A stretch of 64,000 bases of DNA from Acanthochromis polyacanthus (Eukaryota; Chordata; Actinopteri; Pomacentridae), in assembly GCF_021347895.1 (NCBI RefSeq), contig NC_067134.1:27254152-27318151 (forward strand). Reading direction: 5' to 3'. The notes beneath the pieces were generated by a model. It was not told the DNA's origin, ran no database searches, and saw only the letters and a program-made list of their open reading frames with translations. Both the position numbers and the translations under genes were made by a program. Shown here in pieces: positions 23,339-35,485 of this stretch (its first letter is position 1; each line of letters opens with the position of its first letter).

Positions 23339-25150
23339 ACCCTGGACTCTTAAATGTAAAGTTTGATTTTAAGATAACCACACATAATTTTAATAATCTT
23401 AAACCATTCAGATGAATTTCTTCCTTTCTGTCTCACCATCGTTTTCCAATCTCTGTTTTAAAAAAAGTCTGTGCAGTCCAGCATGGTGTTGTCCTGGCAA
23501 CCATTGAAAGAGCCATTGCAGTGCTCAAATTCATCCCGGCATGTCTCCTCACAATCCATGCAAAAGTTGTTGAGAGTTTTCACTCGGGTGCTGATGACTC
23601 TTCATGCATCATTAGATATCGATTCATTGGCAGTCCGATAGGTAATTAGACGTTTCATTCTACACTGAAACATAATCAAAACAGAAAACGACGCGCGTCT
23701 AATAACCTGCAAAACAATTAGGCTTGTTTTGACAGACATTCATGTTGATTACTTCCATAGATTGAAAAGAAAAAATAGTGTGTCATTAGACAGATAAATA
23801 ATGAGATGTTTTTCCGTCTTTGAGTATTTGTGTTGAAATTCATGAAACCTTAATGTGTATCGGGGTCATTTGGATCAATAACCCATTCCTCCAGACGTCC
23901 TCCCCTCTTCCTTGCTTTCCGTTTCGATCATTCTTTACAGTCAGACCTTGACACCATTTTCTTCTTGAAGGTCAGCCTGACGAGTCGGATGTACTGCAGT
24001 GCTGCACAAAAAGATGTTAAAATCTACAGAAAAAGGTCCAGACAACCTTCAAATGTGTGCATAAGTTGGGGGAGTGGGATCACATTAATACTTCAGACTT
24101 CAAAATGAGCAAAGAACATTTACGAAATGCATCTACAGACTGCTGTAGATGCACCAATCTGATACACGATATTTTGTAAAGGTCGATATGAATCCGTTGA
24201 TATCCGTTTAACCCCAACATGTAGTAATGAAATCTATTACGCGTCCACGGTTTCACAGTGCCAGTAAATAAATGTTGGTCACACTGATGTATCTATGGAT
24301 TAAGCTCACACACGCTGCCATTATGTGATGGTATTACTGCAAACAGACAGCAAACAATCTGATAGCCCCCTCCCCCAACCTGCAACACCTGGCTCCATGG
24401 CGCCCCATCCCCCTCAAGTCTCTCCTCGGTCTCGCTAGAAAGAGGGGCTCAACACCCACCCTCCACATCCGTGCAGCAGCAGCTTCGTGCACAGGAGATA
24501 CCATTCAGTCGGCTGAGGGATAGATGTAGAGATGTTTAATGTTCCTGGAGCAGCAGAGTCCCACGTGAGTGCAGTCACAGGATTTACTGATAAATATGTT
24601 GGTTCAACCATCCCCCCTCCACTCGTGTTTGTCAGAATGTGATTTGAGACCATGATCCCTGCCTTCCTCTCATTCACAGATTAGATAGGCAACAAGCCCA
24701 TCTGTGAATGAACAGCCATTCATTGTTTTTTCTTTCCCCTCCTTCGTCAGCTTTTTCCCCCCCCATTCATTATATCATGTGCTGTTCGGACAGTTTTCAT
24801 TGATGTTTAACGTTTGGCCAAGTTTTAGATGCAGTAAGTACACATTTTCATTTGTGTTCTTGGTATTCAGCTCCTCAATAAACAATCGGATATGGACAAA
24901 AATGCATTAAAACATGCACACATATATGTTGTAAATACATGTTTTTGTTGTTGTGTGCAAATGGAAACGATGATTTCTCAACCATAACTACAACAAATGT
25001 AATATAAATTTGACATGAGTGAAATATTTCCAAGAATGAACCATAAAATCAATAGAAAAGCCATCTCCACATGTGTAGCAGTAGCCTGCTATATACATAA
25101 TGTTCATGTTTTGCTATTAGTGTCTATCCATCTATACCTATCGACAACAT
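23339..25150. other. intronic sequence, no gene recognised
   Basis: Unique-looking. It contains a short perfect hairpin at 24128-24153 (TGCATCTACAG, 4-base loop, inverted copy). No coding or RNA gene seen. Confidence 0.45.
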
Positions 25151-25372
25151 TACCAGTCAAAAGTTTGGGGTCATGTTTTCCATGAAGTCTCACACTTTTT
25201 TTCATGTGCTAACATAACTGCGCAAAGGTTTTTTTTTTAAATCATCAATCATCCTAGAATCCTCAGAACGGATGCTCTGTCGCTGTCACTTGTCCTGATA
25301 TCAGTTAATCTTACTGTGTTCTCATTGTAGATATTCAATTAAAAATCACCCATTTCCGGCTAGAATAGTCAT
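25151..25372. mobile_element. MITE family A, diverged copy
   Basis: It starts TACCAGTCAAAAGTTTGGGG, continues ATGTTTTCCATGAAGTCTCA, has diverged middle sequence and ends CCGGCTAGAATAGTCATT. The right terminus is missing. Confidence 0.65.
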
Positions 25373-25442
25373 TATTATTGACTGTATTTCTTAAAGTTGC
25401 TCTATAATAGTTGAAGTTGCTCTAAATGAGTTAAAGTTGACC

Positions 25443-25524
25443 TACACTCCCTGTCAAAGGTTTTAGGACACTGTCTCATTCAAATAAAGTAGAACCTGTC
25501 CTACAACTTTTGACAGGGGGTGTA
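25443..25524. mobile_element. 82-bp palindromic MITE (family B), copy 1
   Basis: Inverted ends TACACTCCCTGTCAAAGG and TTTTGACAGGGGGTGTA, flanked by TA in the termini as in Tc1/mariner MITEs. It is the inverted counterpart of the copy at 25911. Confidence 0.8.
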
Positions 25525-25910
25525 TTTCATCATATGGATGTGATCAGGGCAGGACTCTGATCATACATGTAAAGTTTCAGGCAGATTGGAGCATGTTCAG
25601 GGCATTTACACAGCATCTGAAATTTCATGGCGAAGGATCAAAATTCCAGAGGCCGCCACGGACACGCCCTTTGACTTTGGAAAAAGATTTTAATAACTTT
25701 GGATCATTAAGGCCTCCTGTATGTACTGGCCCAATTTGAGGTGAATTGGAGTTTCCCCCTAGGAGGAGTTTGCTCTAGAAAAACATGAAAAATGGGCAAA
25801 ATCTGACATTCAACGCAAAATAGCTCACTTCCTATTGGGTTTGGAATGTGGCTGTCACTGACTTTTTTGTTCAGCCTGATGTGCTGCACATGTGTACCAC
25901 ATTTGGTAGA
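25525..25910. repeat. interior between the inverted family B MITEs
   Basis: Contains phrases typical of a dispersed fish repeat (AAGTTTCAGGCAGATTGGAG, GGAATGTGGCTGTCACTGAC). No intact ORF. It may be an older repeat flanked by, or carried with, the two MITEs. Confidence 0.5.
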
Positions 25911-25992
25911 TACACCCCCTGTCAAAAGTTGTAGGACAGGTTCTACTTTATTTGAATGAGAAAGTGTCCTAAAACTTTTGACAGGGGGTGTA
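25911..25992. mobile_element. 82-bp palindromic MITE (family B), copy 2, inverted
   Basis: Ends TACACCCCCTGTCAAAAG and TTTTGACAGGGGGTGTA. Its centre (GGTTCTACTTTATTTGAATG) is the reverse complement of copy 1's centre, so the pair flanks 25525-25910 as inverted repeats. Its last TA is also the first TA of the MITE A copy at 25991. Confidence 0.8.
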
Positions 25993-26188
25993 CACTACCG
26001 TCCTAAAATCTGGGGTCATCCAGTCAAATTCATGTTTTCCATGAGAACTCCCACTTTTATCCATGTTCTAACATAACTGCACAAGGGTTTTCTAATCATC
26101 AATGAGCCTTTCAACACCATTAGCTAACACAATGTAGCATTAGAACACAGGAGTGATGGTTGCCCCCAAACATTTGAACGGTCGCGTA
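25991..26188. mobile_element. MITE family A, deletion derivative with both ends
   Basis: Left end TACACTACCGTCCTAAAATC, right end CCCCAAACATTTGAACGGTC. The interior matches the family up to GGAGTGATGGTTGC, then jumps to the right end. Confidence 0.8.
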
Positions 26189-26200
26189 GATATATCTGTA

Positions 26201-26520
26201 TGGTAGTTGCTAGAGGTACGGACCCGTACCCGTAGCCTACGGATACGGCACTTTCTATTTGCCAATCAGATACGCGAGATCTGGTCATGTGACTCCCGGT
26301 AGACGCTGGAGGTACGGACCCGTAGCATCGTTACTACAGGTACGGACCCTAAACCTAACCATAACACTAACCCTAACCTTAACCTTTGCTTACCTTTCAA
26401 CAGTTTGCAGTGGTTAGCAGCTTCTTGACTCGCGAGACTCGCGTACGGGTCCGTATCTGTCTGGCAAATGGAAAGTAGGCCACAGGCTACGGGTACGGGT
26501 CCGTATCTGTAGACACTACC
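26201..26520. mobile_element. hAT-like foldback element with a telomere-like core
   Basis: Arms of about 70-80 bp are inverted (left GGTACGGACCCGTACCCGTA, right TACGGGTACGGGTCCGTATC). Perfect 8-bp flanks TATCTGTA at 26193-26200 and 26521-26528 mark a target-site duplication. The core at 26347-26384 is a string of CCCTAAACCTAACC-like, telomere-type repeats. No coding region. Confidence 0.8.
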
Positions 26521-26528
26521 TATCTGTA

Positions 26529-27241
26529 TACACTGACACTCAGTGCACACTTCAGTTAAAGTGTGATTTTATTTCACTTTTTTGAGATTGCAGTTGTTCA
26601 GGGCCATTAAAAAACATCTGAAATGCTTTATAATGAGTTTTAATTTCCTTTTAATTCATTATTCTAGCTTAAAAAACAAGTCACTTACTGGTATCTTGTT
26701 TGTGGCACCATCTGCCAAGTCATCATTTTGTCACATTAAAATAAAAATATTCATGGCACCATATTCATGGCACCATTCACAGCTCAACATCGTCCACAGA
26801 GCTTTCCAGCACCCGCCATGATCTCCCCGATAATCTTTTTTCAGTGACACCGCATGGTTCTCAAAGCTTCAGACAGATTATTCCTGTTAGTGCTGCCATG
26901 CAACACTTTGTTGTATTCCATGAATTGCACAGGACTTGTCCCATGACCTTAGATTATCTCCCCGCTCGCCGTCTCAAATCTGACACAGCGAGAGTCAATA
27001 AAAAGTGCGTTTTCCTATACAGACACAATAGGATTGTGACATGAAACCCTCGCACTAACTGGCGCCACACACCAGGAGTGAGCAAAGTTATCCTGGGCCA
27101 GAAATAGAACCAAGGGGGCAGTAAACAAAACGATACAGCAAATATCACAATCCCATCTCAAGCCATTTGTTCTGATTTCTAAAACAAAAATATCACAATA
27201 AGTCCAACCACAGTCGTCAATATGAGGTTAACTGCTGGTTC
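26529..27241. other. intronic sequence, no feature recognised
   Basis: No gene or defined repeat seen. Confidence 0.45.
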
Positions 27242-27735
27242 TTAACCCTCCTGTTATCTTCATTGACAGGCACCAAAAAATATAGTTTCCTTGTCTGAAA
27301 AAAACCCCAAAAATTCAGCAAAAAAAGTCCACAAATTTCTTTGCAAAACCTTCAGGGAGAAAATTCAAATAATTCCTTAAAAGTTTCCCTTAAAAGTTTT
27401 ATTTAAAAAAAAAAAAAGAAAATTCTTGTAGATATTAAAAAACAAATAGTAAAAATCTTCCAAAAAATCCTAAAAATATCTAAAGTGATTACATATATAT
27501 CGGTAAATATTTTCTTTAGGAACATTCACACAATTCGCTGGATTTTGGTTGATTTTTTTGTGAATGTTCTTAAGAAACATTTTTAACATTTCTTTTTTTC
27601 ACAAAAAATGTCAAAGATTTCCCAAAAATGTTGAAAATGTTGACGTCAGAAGTTTCGCTGTGAAAATATATATTTTTCTCCACATTTTCAAACTTTAAAA
27701 CGGGTTATTTTGGCCTGCAGGGCGGCACCAGGGTC
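27242..27735. mobile_element. piggyBac-like MITE (family C), copy 1
   Basis: It starts TTAACCCTCCTGTTATCTTC and shares CACCAAAAAATATAG, AAACCTTCAGGGAGAAAATTC and CTTTAAAACGGGTTATTTTG with the copies at 55549 and 56903. The right terminus is degraded. Confidence 0.65.
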
Positions 27736-28540
27736 AAATGTCAGGCAAGTCTGATGGAGAGGTTGTGATGTGTGTGTGGTAAACACTGGCTTACGTTTTG
27801 ACACAATGAGAGATGAAATGAATGTTGAATCCACTGAGTTAACCACATCTCTGTGATCAAGGACAAGCATAAAAAGAAAACAAAACTATTTGTATGCTGC
27901 GCAGCATTATGAGCCATTCTCTGTTTCTAAAGCTGTTATTTCCTATGGACTTCAAAAATCTCTCACTTACATATTGACCAAGGAAAAGCCTTGTTCATGG
28001 ATGCCGGAAAAGGACACAGTAACCTCACGTGTCTCTCTTTGAATAATCAGTGGTCTTGCCAACATTATCAAGAGACTTAATGCCTGATTTTTTCCATTAT
28101 TTACTCTCCACATTGATTTTGGTTATCCAGTTTGGAGTGGATGCACTGTTGGCTGCCTCTCCATCCTCAGGCGAGGCAGTTGAACAGTGACACAGCAGAG
28201 ATATGGATTTTTGACCTGTAGCTGCTGATTTTTCTCGCTTTTATTAGTCTTATGTAGCTCTTGTATTACATTTCTATATTTAGTATTTTGACCCATATGT
28301 GCATTTGAGAGATGGAGATTATATGTTTCTTCCTTTGTTTCTAAATCAGGATAATGAGGGGAGGTAGCATATTGAGCAGTGAGGCTGCCTTACCATGGGA
28401 GCAATAACCTCCAAAGCTCAGAAGGAAACGCATTGATGGAAGTGATTTTTAGTCATGTGTAACATACAGTAACATCTGGACCTTTTTGTTTGTTTTTCTG
28501 CTTGTTGTAGTGAAACGGCCAGTGTATTTTCCTTTAATTA
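27736..28540. other. intronic sequence, no feature recognised
   Basis: No gene or defined repeat seen. Confidence 0.45.
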
Positions 28541-28822
28541 ACCACGCCTGACGTACGTCAGCGGGGTTACTGCATTCGCTTCGGTATCTGGCTGGCTGGG
28601 TAAGTATGTATGGGTGTATGTCCGGTCAGATATCTCTACAAGTGCTGAAGTCAGGATAATCAAACTTGGCACTGAAGATCAGTCTAAGGTCCCTTGCTCA
28701 GTTGTGGAGTTAGAGGTCAGCAGATCAAGTAGGATGGGAGATACGTAGGATGATCAAAATTGATACAGAGTATCATGCATGGGCATGGTTCTGCCATCTA
28801 CTGGGGGCTCGTCTAGTTTTTA
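28541..28822 (+). repeat. dispersed repeat family D, forward copy
   Basis: It starts ACCACGCCTGACGTACGTCA and continues GGTATCTGGCTGGCTGGGTA, AGTCAGGATAATCAAACTTG, GACCTTAGAC (inverse sense) and TGCCATCTACTGGGGGCTC. An inverted copy is at 63310-63650. Confidence 0.7.
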
Positions 28823-29492
28823 TCGTTTTCGTTTGCTAAAAGCCTCTGGCAGTGATCGGACATGTGACTTTTGTGTCTGAACGATCTATTTCATAGCGTA
28901 GTCTTCAAGGATTGGCCGTTAAATAGTGGGACGAGTGCTGGAATTCACTGATTTACGCACATTGAAGCTGGCAGGGCTTGTTTTCAGTCCCGTTGTCCGA
29001 CGAACAAAAGCCCAGCCTCATTATTTGATAGCCATTTTTCAGAGTGTCGTCGCCCTCTGTTGCTCTCTGTGGCTTCTCTGCTGCACCTCCAGACCTCCTT
29101 TAATGGAAGCTAGCAGCCGGTATGAAAGGTGTTGCCCCTGAACGATGAGCTTCACCTGAGAACGCCCACAGCCCCGTGTCCTCTGACACTCCTGGAGGCC
29201 ACGTTTGAGGGCTGATGAACTTGACTTCAGGGTGCATGGAGGTGTTTTTGAGATCATTCTGTTGTCCTTATTTATTTTTATTCATGTGTGTAATTTCATT
29301 CATGTTTAATACCCTAATAAACAGGCTAAAGTGATTAAATCCAAAGGAAAGTGGTAAAAGTTCAACTGAGGTCTTTTTGTATTTGTCTTTTGGTAAAAAT
29401 AGGTAGTTAATTTCTTGTGTGACAATCATGCTTTTTCTCTCATGTGGTAGTACTCTGTTCTATGTGGATTACACAGTGAATATTGCAGCTAG

Positions 29493-29632
29493 CTTAGCTA
29501 ATGGTGTTGAAAGGCTCATTGATGATTAGAAAACCCTTGCGCAGTTATGTTAGCACATGGATAAAAGTGGGAGTTTTCATGGAAAACATGGAATTGTCTG
29601 AGTGAACCTAAACTTTTGAACAATAATGTGTA
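29493..29632. mobile_element. MITE family A, partial reverse copy
   Basis: It runs from TTAGCTAATGGTGTTGAAAG through AGAAAACCCTTGCGCAGTTA to AACTTTTGAACAATAATGTGT. Only the end with this terminus is kept. Confidence 0.7.
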
Positions 29633-30703
29633 TGTATGAGCTAAAATTTCAAATAGCTGTTTTTCCCAAATCGTTCAGCCCTCCAGCGGCCCATCTGATG
29701 CTATTATATCAGGGAGGATAAGGTAGCCCTCTGGATTAGAGAGTATGCACCACAGTTTACACCTCTTAGTATGACTGAATGTTCCCGGTGGAGAAGGGGA
29801 AGGGATCACATTTCCCCAGAATGATAAACAAAAAATAAGCCTTCCCTGTTCCGAAAGAAGGTCAGATGTCGTATTTAACTTTTCATTTTCCCAACACTCT
29901 CTCTCTCTGTCGGTTGTATTTGTGCAGTGTGCGGTTCACACGTTGTCATTCACAAAGCGTTTTTCAACCTCTGTTGTAAAGTCAGAGAGGAGATGGCGGT
30001 AGTGCAGCAGTGATTGACTCAGACTCATGCTGACACGCAGACACTGGGTCAGAGAGGAAGCCGGATAAGTTGATTTGATGACAATTAGCCGTGCCGAGCC
30101 GAAGAAGCTCCCCGCCGAGCCTTGTACAGCGACAGAGCGAGAGAGAGGGAGGCAGGGGAACATGGAGGGAGAACTGTAACCCCTGAAGCAGTGTGGCACC
30201 AACCAACAGCTCCCTGCTGCTGCTGGAGGCTCTGCTCACATCACTGTCACTCTCAAACACACACTATATGCAGGGGGAAGAGGCAAGGCTGCATTTAAAA
30301 TGATGTTTTTGGCAGTGAGGTTTCTCCAAATGAAGGCGATCATGACTGACGTGCACCGCCATCCCATTATCGCTGTCAGCCGTCACTCACAACCGTTCAG
30401 CGGCTGTTAAACAGGTCAAGAGGGAAGGGCTCGATCAAATGCATTTTAATCACAGCGATCAGTGTGCGTGTGTGCTGCACTTTAGTTACCTGGACATCTT
30501 AAATCTCGTACTTTCAGCAGCGTTGTCTTAATTATTGATAGTGGAAATGGAATGTAATGAAATTTCCACTGGAACGCTTCTCACTGCACACACTCTTACA
30601 CTCAGCTGGTCCCGTTGGTTCAATGATTTGTGTGTTGTTATATTATGTTAAATATTAGAATTCATTGTAGCGTATAAAGATGTTATGCAGCTATGCTTTA
30701 AAG
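29633..30703. other. intronic sequence, no feature recognised
   Basis: No gene or defined repeat seen between the MITE and the next hAT copy. Confidence 0.45.
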
Positions 30704-30801
30704 CAGGGGAGTCAAACATGTGGCTGGCGGTGCAAAACCGGCCCGCCAGATAATTTTGTAAAGTGTAAAAAATACAGAGAAGACATTAACTGCAATTTGT
30801 A

Positions 30802-30840
<39 letters not shown>

Positions 30841-31490
30841 TTAAAGTAATTTCTAGACCATGACAAGTTGTTTTGATCATAAAGTAAAATACTAGATTGT
30901 TCGTTGTTCTTCCTTTTCTTCTCGCTTGTGTTTTTTTGTCTTATTTTTGTCAATCTGTGTTGCGCTTTATTCATTGATTTTTGTCTCGTTTTTGTCGTTT
31001 TGTGTCCCTTTTTCTGTCTCACTTGTGCCGTTTGTCCATTTTTTGTTGCTTTGTGTCTCATTTTTCTCATTTTTTTTGTCTTGTTTTTGTTGTTTTTTGT
31101 CTTTTTTTTACCTGGGTTTTGTCATTTGTCTCACGTTTTTGTCGTGTTGTGTTTCCTTTTTGTCTCGCTTGTGTTTTTTGCCTCATTATTGTCATTTTGT
31201 GTTTTGCTCTATTCATTGTTTTGTGATCCGTTTTTGTCATTTTGTTTCTTGGTTTTGTCATTTTTTGACTCATTTGTACATCTTTTTGTCGCTTTGTAAC
31301 TTTTTGTCGAATTTTTTGTCACTTTTGTTTAATTTTGTGTCATTTGTGTATTTTTTGTCATTTTGTTCCTTGCTTTTGTTGTTTTTGTGTCATTTTTGTC
31401 ACTTTTTGTCTGACTTTTAACATTTGTGTCACATTTTGTTGTTTTATTTCGTTTTTGTCATTTTGTGTTTCCTTTTTTGTCTCACTGTAC
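30704..31490 (+). mobile_element. hAT element with T/G-rich minisatellite (copy 3), right end missing
   Basis: It starts CAGGGGAGTCAAAC; the left module (GGCCCGCCAGATAATTTTG, AGACATTAACTGCAATTTG, CTAGACCATGACAAGTTG) contains a (TA)n tract at 30808-30836. The TTTTTGTC array runs from 30910 to about 31485 and then stops against a LINE relic. No right terminus or target duplication is visible. Confidence 0.8.
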
Positions 31491-31539
31491 AATCCCTGTA
31501 CAATCCAAACATAGATATGACCTTAATGCTAAAACATAC

Positions 31540-32290
31540 GTTTGAATTCACAGCTCTAGACTTCCTCACTGACAGACTCCAGTCAGTGAGGTTCAGAAAC
31601 ACCTCCAACACCGTCTCTCTGAGAACAGGTTTACCTCAGGGCTCCATCCTGGGTCCACTGCTTTTTACCTTGATGGGCTTGTTGGACCAAGTTTAGTATA
31701 AACTACATCATAGAGTACACAGCTGGTGCAACAGGCCTATAAAGGATGAGGTGGAACAACTTGTGTTCTCCTCCAACACCAACAATCTGGTCCTGAATGT
31801 CGACAAAACACAGTGGAATGCAGAACACAAAACTGTGGGATCACAGACGATCCAGCCTGGTCAATAAACAATCCATCTCTTCTCATTAATGCCCAGCAGC
31901 ATTTGTGCTTTCTGTGACGGATGAGAAGAACACCCCTCACACCTCCCATCCTCACCACACCAGCTGCATCTCTGTCTGGTTTGGAGCCTGCAAAGCTTCA
32001 AGCCTCAGAGCGCGTTGAGAACAGCAGAGAAAATCATTAGGACCTCGTTTCCATCGATCCACGACATTGGACACAAACGCTGCTTAACCAACGACACCAT
32101 TAATGGCTCCATCCACCCCCATCCTGGACTGTTTACTAATGCTGTCCTCTGGCAGGAAGCTCTGCAGCAGCTTCTTCCCCCAAACAATCAGACTGTTAGT
32201 CTCATAAAAAAAAATCTCCTTTCCTCCCAAACACCCCCGTATTTCTGGAAGGTCGTACCCAGTTTGCTTTGGATCGCCTTTGATTGAACG
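31540..32290 (+). pseudogene. LINE reverse-transcriptase relic (CR1/Rex1-like)
   Basis: The forward frame at 31560-31690 reads FLTDRLQSVRFRNT and TGLPQGSILGPLLFTL, the reverse-transcriptase motif just before the catalytic YxDD block, then breaks. Later fragments EVEQLVF, NLVLNVDKTQ, CISVWFGACKASS and RTAEKIIRTSFPSIHDIG follow in family order in various frames up to about 32200. The catalytic block is lost and several stops and shifts separate the pieces, so the copy is dead. It abuts the truncated hAT at 31490. The clade call is from motif style only. Confidence 0.8.
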
Positions 32291-34340
32291 AGTGTAGCTA
32301 GTAAAGTGACCTTTGGTGTAAATGTGGGCAGGGTTCCCTTAATCCTTCTAATTTCCATAAATTTACACAGAATTGCTCATCCATTGACTGAATACAGTGA
32401 AGTGAAAATGTGAGGGAAATGCATCGAGTTTACCACGGAGGAGCAGAGAGAACTTAAGCTGAAAATGAGCAGGAAGTGGCATAACCTTGATAGAAAGAGA
32501 ACCCTGAGGTAAACGGGGTGATAATTTCATTGTCATGTGTTGGACTGGATGTGTGTGTGTGCTGTATTGGGTTACTCTCTAATGAAGGAACGACTCTGTG
32601 GGAACAGTTGGTCAGCGGTGTATCCGTGCAGTCGAAGAATGTCCTCGCCTGATCTTCAGCTCCAACTGTGGTGCTGCTCTCAGTCCAAACCTCAAGGTCA
32701 AATAAAAGGTTGTGCTGGTTCTGTAGAATACCAACCGTTTTCCAGCTCATTGCAGACGAGTAGCTGCACTGATTGTTGTGTTTATTCCACAACCGATGTC
32801 TTAGGTCGGACCAGTCATCTGAGTAAAGATGTTAAGTACAAAACAAACTGCTGTGGAGGTGACTTTGTGCATTTTTAGAAAGTAATCTTTTGGTTTGTGA
32901 CAGTGAAAGTTGATTCACCACCGTACCAGAGTAATGTGTTCAAAAGAGACGCCACGAAACAATGCGGCTTTGTTGTGAAAGCATGAAAGAGCCCTTGAGC
33001 GCACTGTGAGCTGGCATATTCCGTGCATGCACTTGGTAGCACACTGTGCCGTCATCCTGCCGAGCCATCTGTGTAGCAGCATATTACCAGGTAGCTCTGT
33101 TAATCCAGGTAGGCTTCACCGCGTCATCCAGGAAATGAAGCCGAGTGGAAAATGTTTAAATCGATAAGACCCACGTTTCCACTCAGGCTTAAGGCTTGAC
33201 TTTGAGACACCAGGCTGAGTGCACCGGCGACGCAGACGGCTTACCACGCTGTTATATATATACATAGGAATCCCCCTGGTTTGAGGATGACTGGCAGTTC
33301 TGTTTGTTAACTTGCCTTCACCTTACTAAAGTTTCAAATTCTTTGCCAACAAACTTCAAGTCTGCACCTTTACTACCATCCTCCGAGGATTGGAGACCTG
33401 AAAAGAACAGATTGTGTTTCTGTTTTTGTCCATCCGTCCATGACTTGAGATTTGAGTCTGGGACAGAGAATGCTGAGTCATGATGTTGTTGTTTTTTTTT
33501 AAATTTGCTGCTAAAAAATTGAGATTGCACGTTATGTATCACATTAGGATGCTTGGAAGTCTTCTGCTCTGCATGTCTCTATAAATATTCCAGTCAGAGG
33601 TGCTCTGGCTAAAGTTGTTTCGCTGTCTTTCAGAGGTGCGTTGTCTCATTACATTGCGCCATGTAAACCAGCTCTGTTGCCTGCTTATTAGATTTAGCTG
33701 GACAGAGAACATTCTGCTAATTAATGCTGCCGACAGGCTGTGTGTGAGTGTTTGTGTGCGTGAGCCCGTGTCTTTCTGTGGCTGCTTTGGAGTGTGCTGA
33801 GCTGAGATCTGTGCACCTCATTAGTGTTTGTGTCTGCCTCTATGCCAGCGTGCAGCCGAGGAATGAAAATGTTATTTCTGTTTGCGTGAGTGTGACCATG
33901 CATGTTTGTGTGCGTTTGCCTTTGACCCTCCTCTGAGGCAGGATATGCAGGCAGACAGGCAGAAATTTGCATCAGCAGCAGCAGCGCCGAGGATCTGTTT
34001 GATCTGCTCACTTATAACGCGTCAGGTGGCCTTCCTGCAGCGAGCGAGGAGAGAGAGCAATCGCACTGACGCTGGAGCTAAAGCCAGCGGCGGTGGGGAG
34101 AATATGCAACGTAAAAAATGTGGCCAAGGGTGGATTTAATAACAGTAAAGGTGGAAGTGAGTGATAGACAGACAAGGACGTGGAAGGAAAGAAGTGACGG
34201 AGGCCGGTAGAGAGCAAGAAACAGTTGTGGAAATGAAGGTGAAAGAGTGACAAGTGGAAAATAAATCGCATTAACAGATTCTTGTGGATGTTTTTGAGCT
34301 TAATGGGAAGTCAAATGTTGTAGCTGAATACAGTTTTAAA
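32291..34340. other. intronic sequence, no gene recognised
   Basis: Several short open frames without recognisable motifs. No RNA gene or clear mobile element seen. Confidence 0.4.
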
Positions 34341-34722
34341 GTTCAAGTAGAGGCACATGCAAGTCAAAGTCGAGGTTTCTGAGGAGGACGCACACACTTA
34401 TGCCCAACACTATTTCCCAAAATATGTTTCCATTAGCGATGGTTTAAAAAGAACGCTGCAGGATTTAAGAAATTGTGGCAGTGACGGCCCGAATATTCAG
34501 ATCCGTTCGTCTGGTCTCCAGGGTCCAAATTTTGCCTTCGTTTTGTCGTCAGTTAAACTGAAGAATTCCCAAACAGCGGAGGTCTTCAGCATCTTGTCTT
34601 GTGTTTATGCAACGAAGTGAAGCGTGGGGGGGGGGGGCGAATATTTGGATACCAGAATTAATATCTGGATACCACCGTAGCGAATGAATATTCGGATATT
34701 CGGGATATTCGGGTCCAGCCCT
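34341..34722. mobile_element. possible hAT remnant, right end only
   Basis: The right edge reads GGATATTCGGGTCCAGCCCTAG, with CCAGCCCTA typical of a common hAT terminus. It is preceded by repeated GAATATTCGG-like words and a G-run. The 87-codon frame at 34357-34620 has no motif I recognise. No left end or target duplication is found. Confidence 0.4.
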
Positions 34723-35411
34723 AGTTTGAAGCTTCTCCTCTGTTTTCTTGGTTACCAGGGTGATGATTCCAGCTCCACTGAGTCTATAATTGAAAAATTA
34801 ACATGATTGAATAAGGATTTGTTGATTTGAGGTGTATTTCTGCCATACAAGCAAGCGTGATCCATCAGAAATTCCCCTTTTAAATGTAATTAACCGTGCA
34901 GTTTACTTGTACAGGAACACAGTGTTTGTCAGATGGATCTGTCCAGACGCTCGGTCTGTCGTCAGCCTTATGCTGTCGATAAAGTTTCCCCCCCTTTCTG
35001 TCTCTGTCACAGACACTTACAGTGAATGCAAACCTACAGTACAAGGAGCTCTTGCCCCTGTACGGCTGAGATTAGAACACACTTCCTCACCTCTTTACGT
35101 CTCTGTCGTGTTAGAACTGGTTTGAATTTTGCTGCAAGTGTATGATTTAGTCAGTAGTACTAATAGATCCAATGGACTTAGATCAGTTTAATTGTTTCAT
35201 TTATTACCACTTTTTCATCCAATTTCAGCAACACATTGCTCATGCAACTCTTCACCGTCTCTCCCTTTCCTTATTCTTATGTCGCCTAAACAAGTCCGAC
35301 CATTATGCTTTCTAGAACATAATACTTGGCTCCTATGAATTATAAATGCCCATGGATTCCAAGCTGCTTATTTTTAGAATGCACACACGCCTGCCCCCAT
35401 ACATGCACGAC

Positions 35412-35413
<2 letters not shown>

Positions 35414-35482
<69 letters not shown>
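35414..35482. repeat. (CA)n microsatellite
   Basis: An uninterrupted run of about 34 CA units. The Thr/His and Cys/Val frames through it are artefacts. Confidence 0.97.
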
Positions 35483-35485
<3 letters not shown>

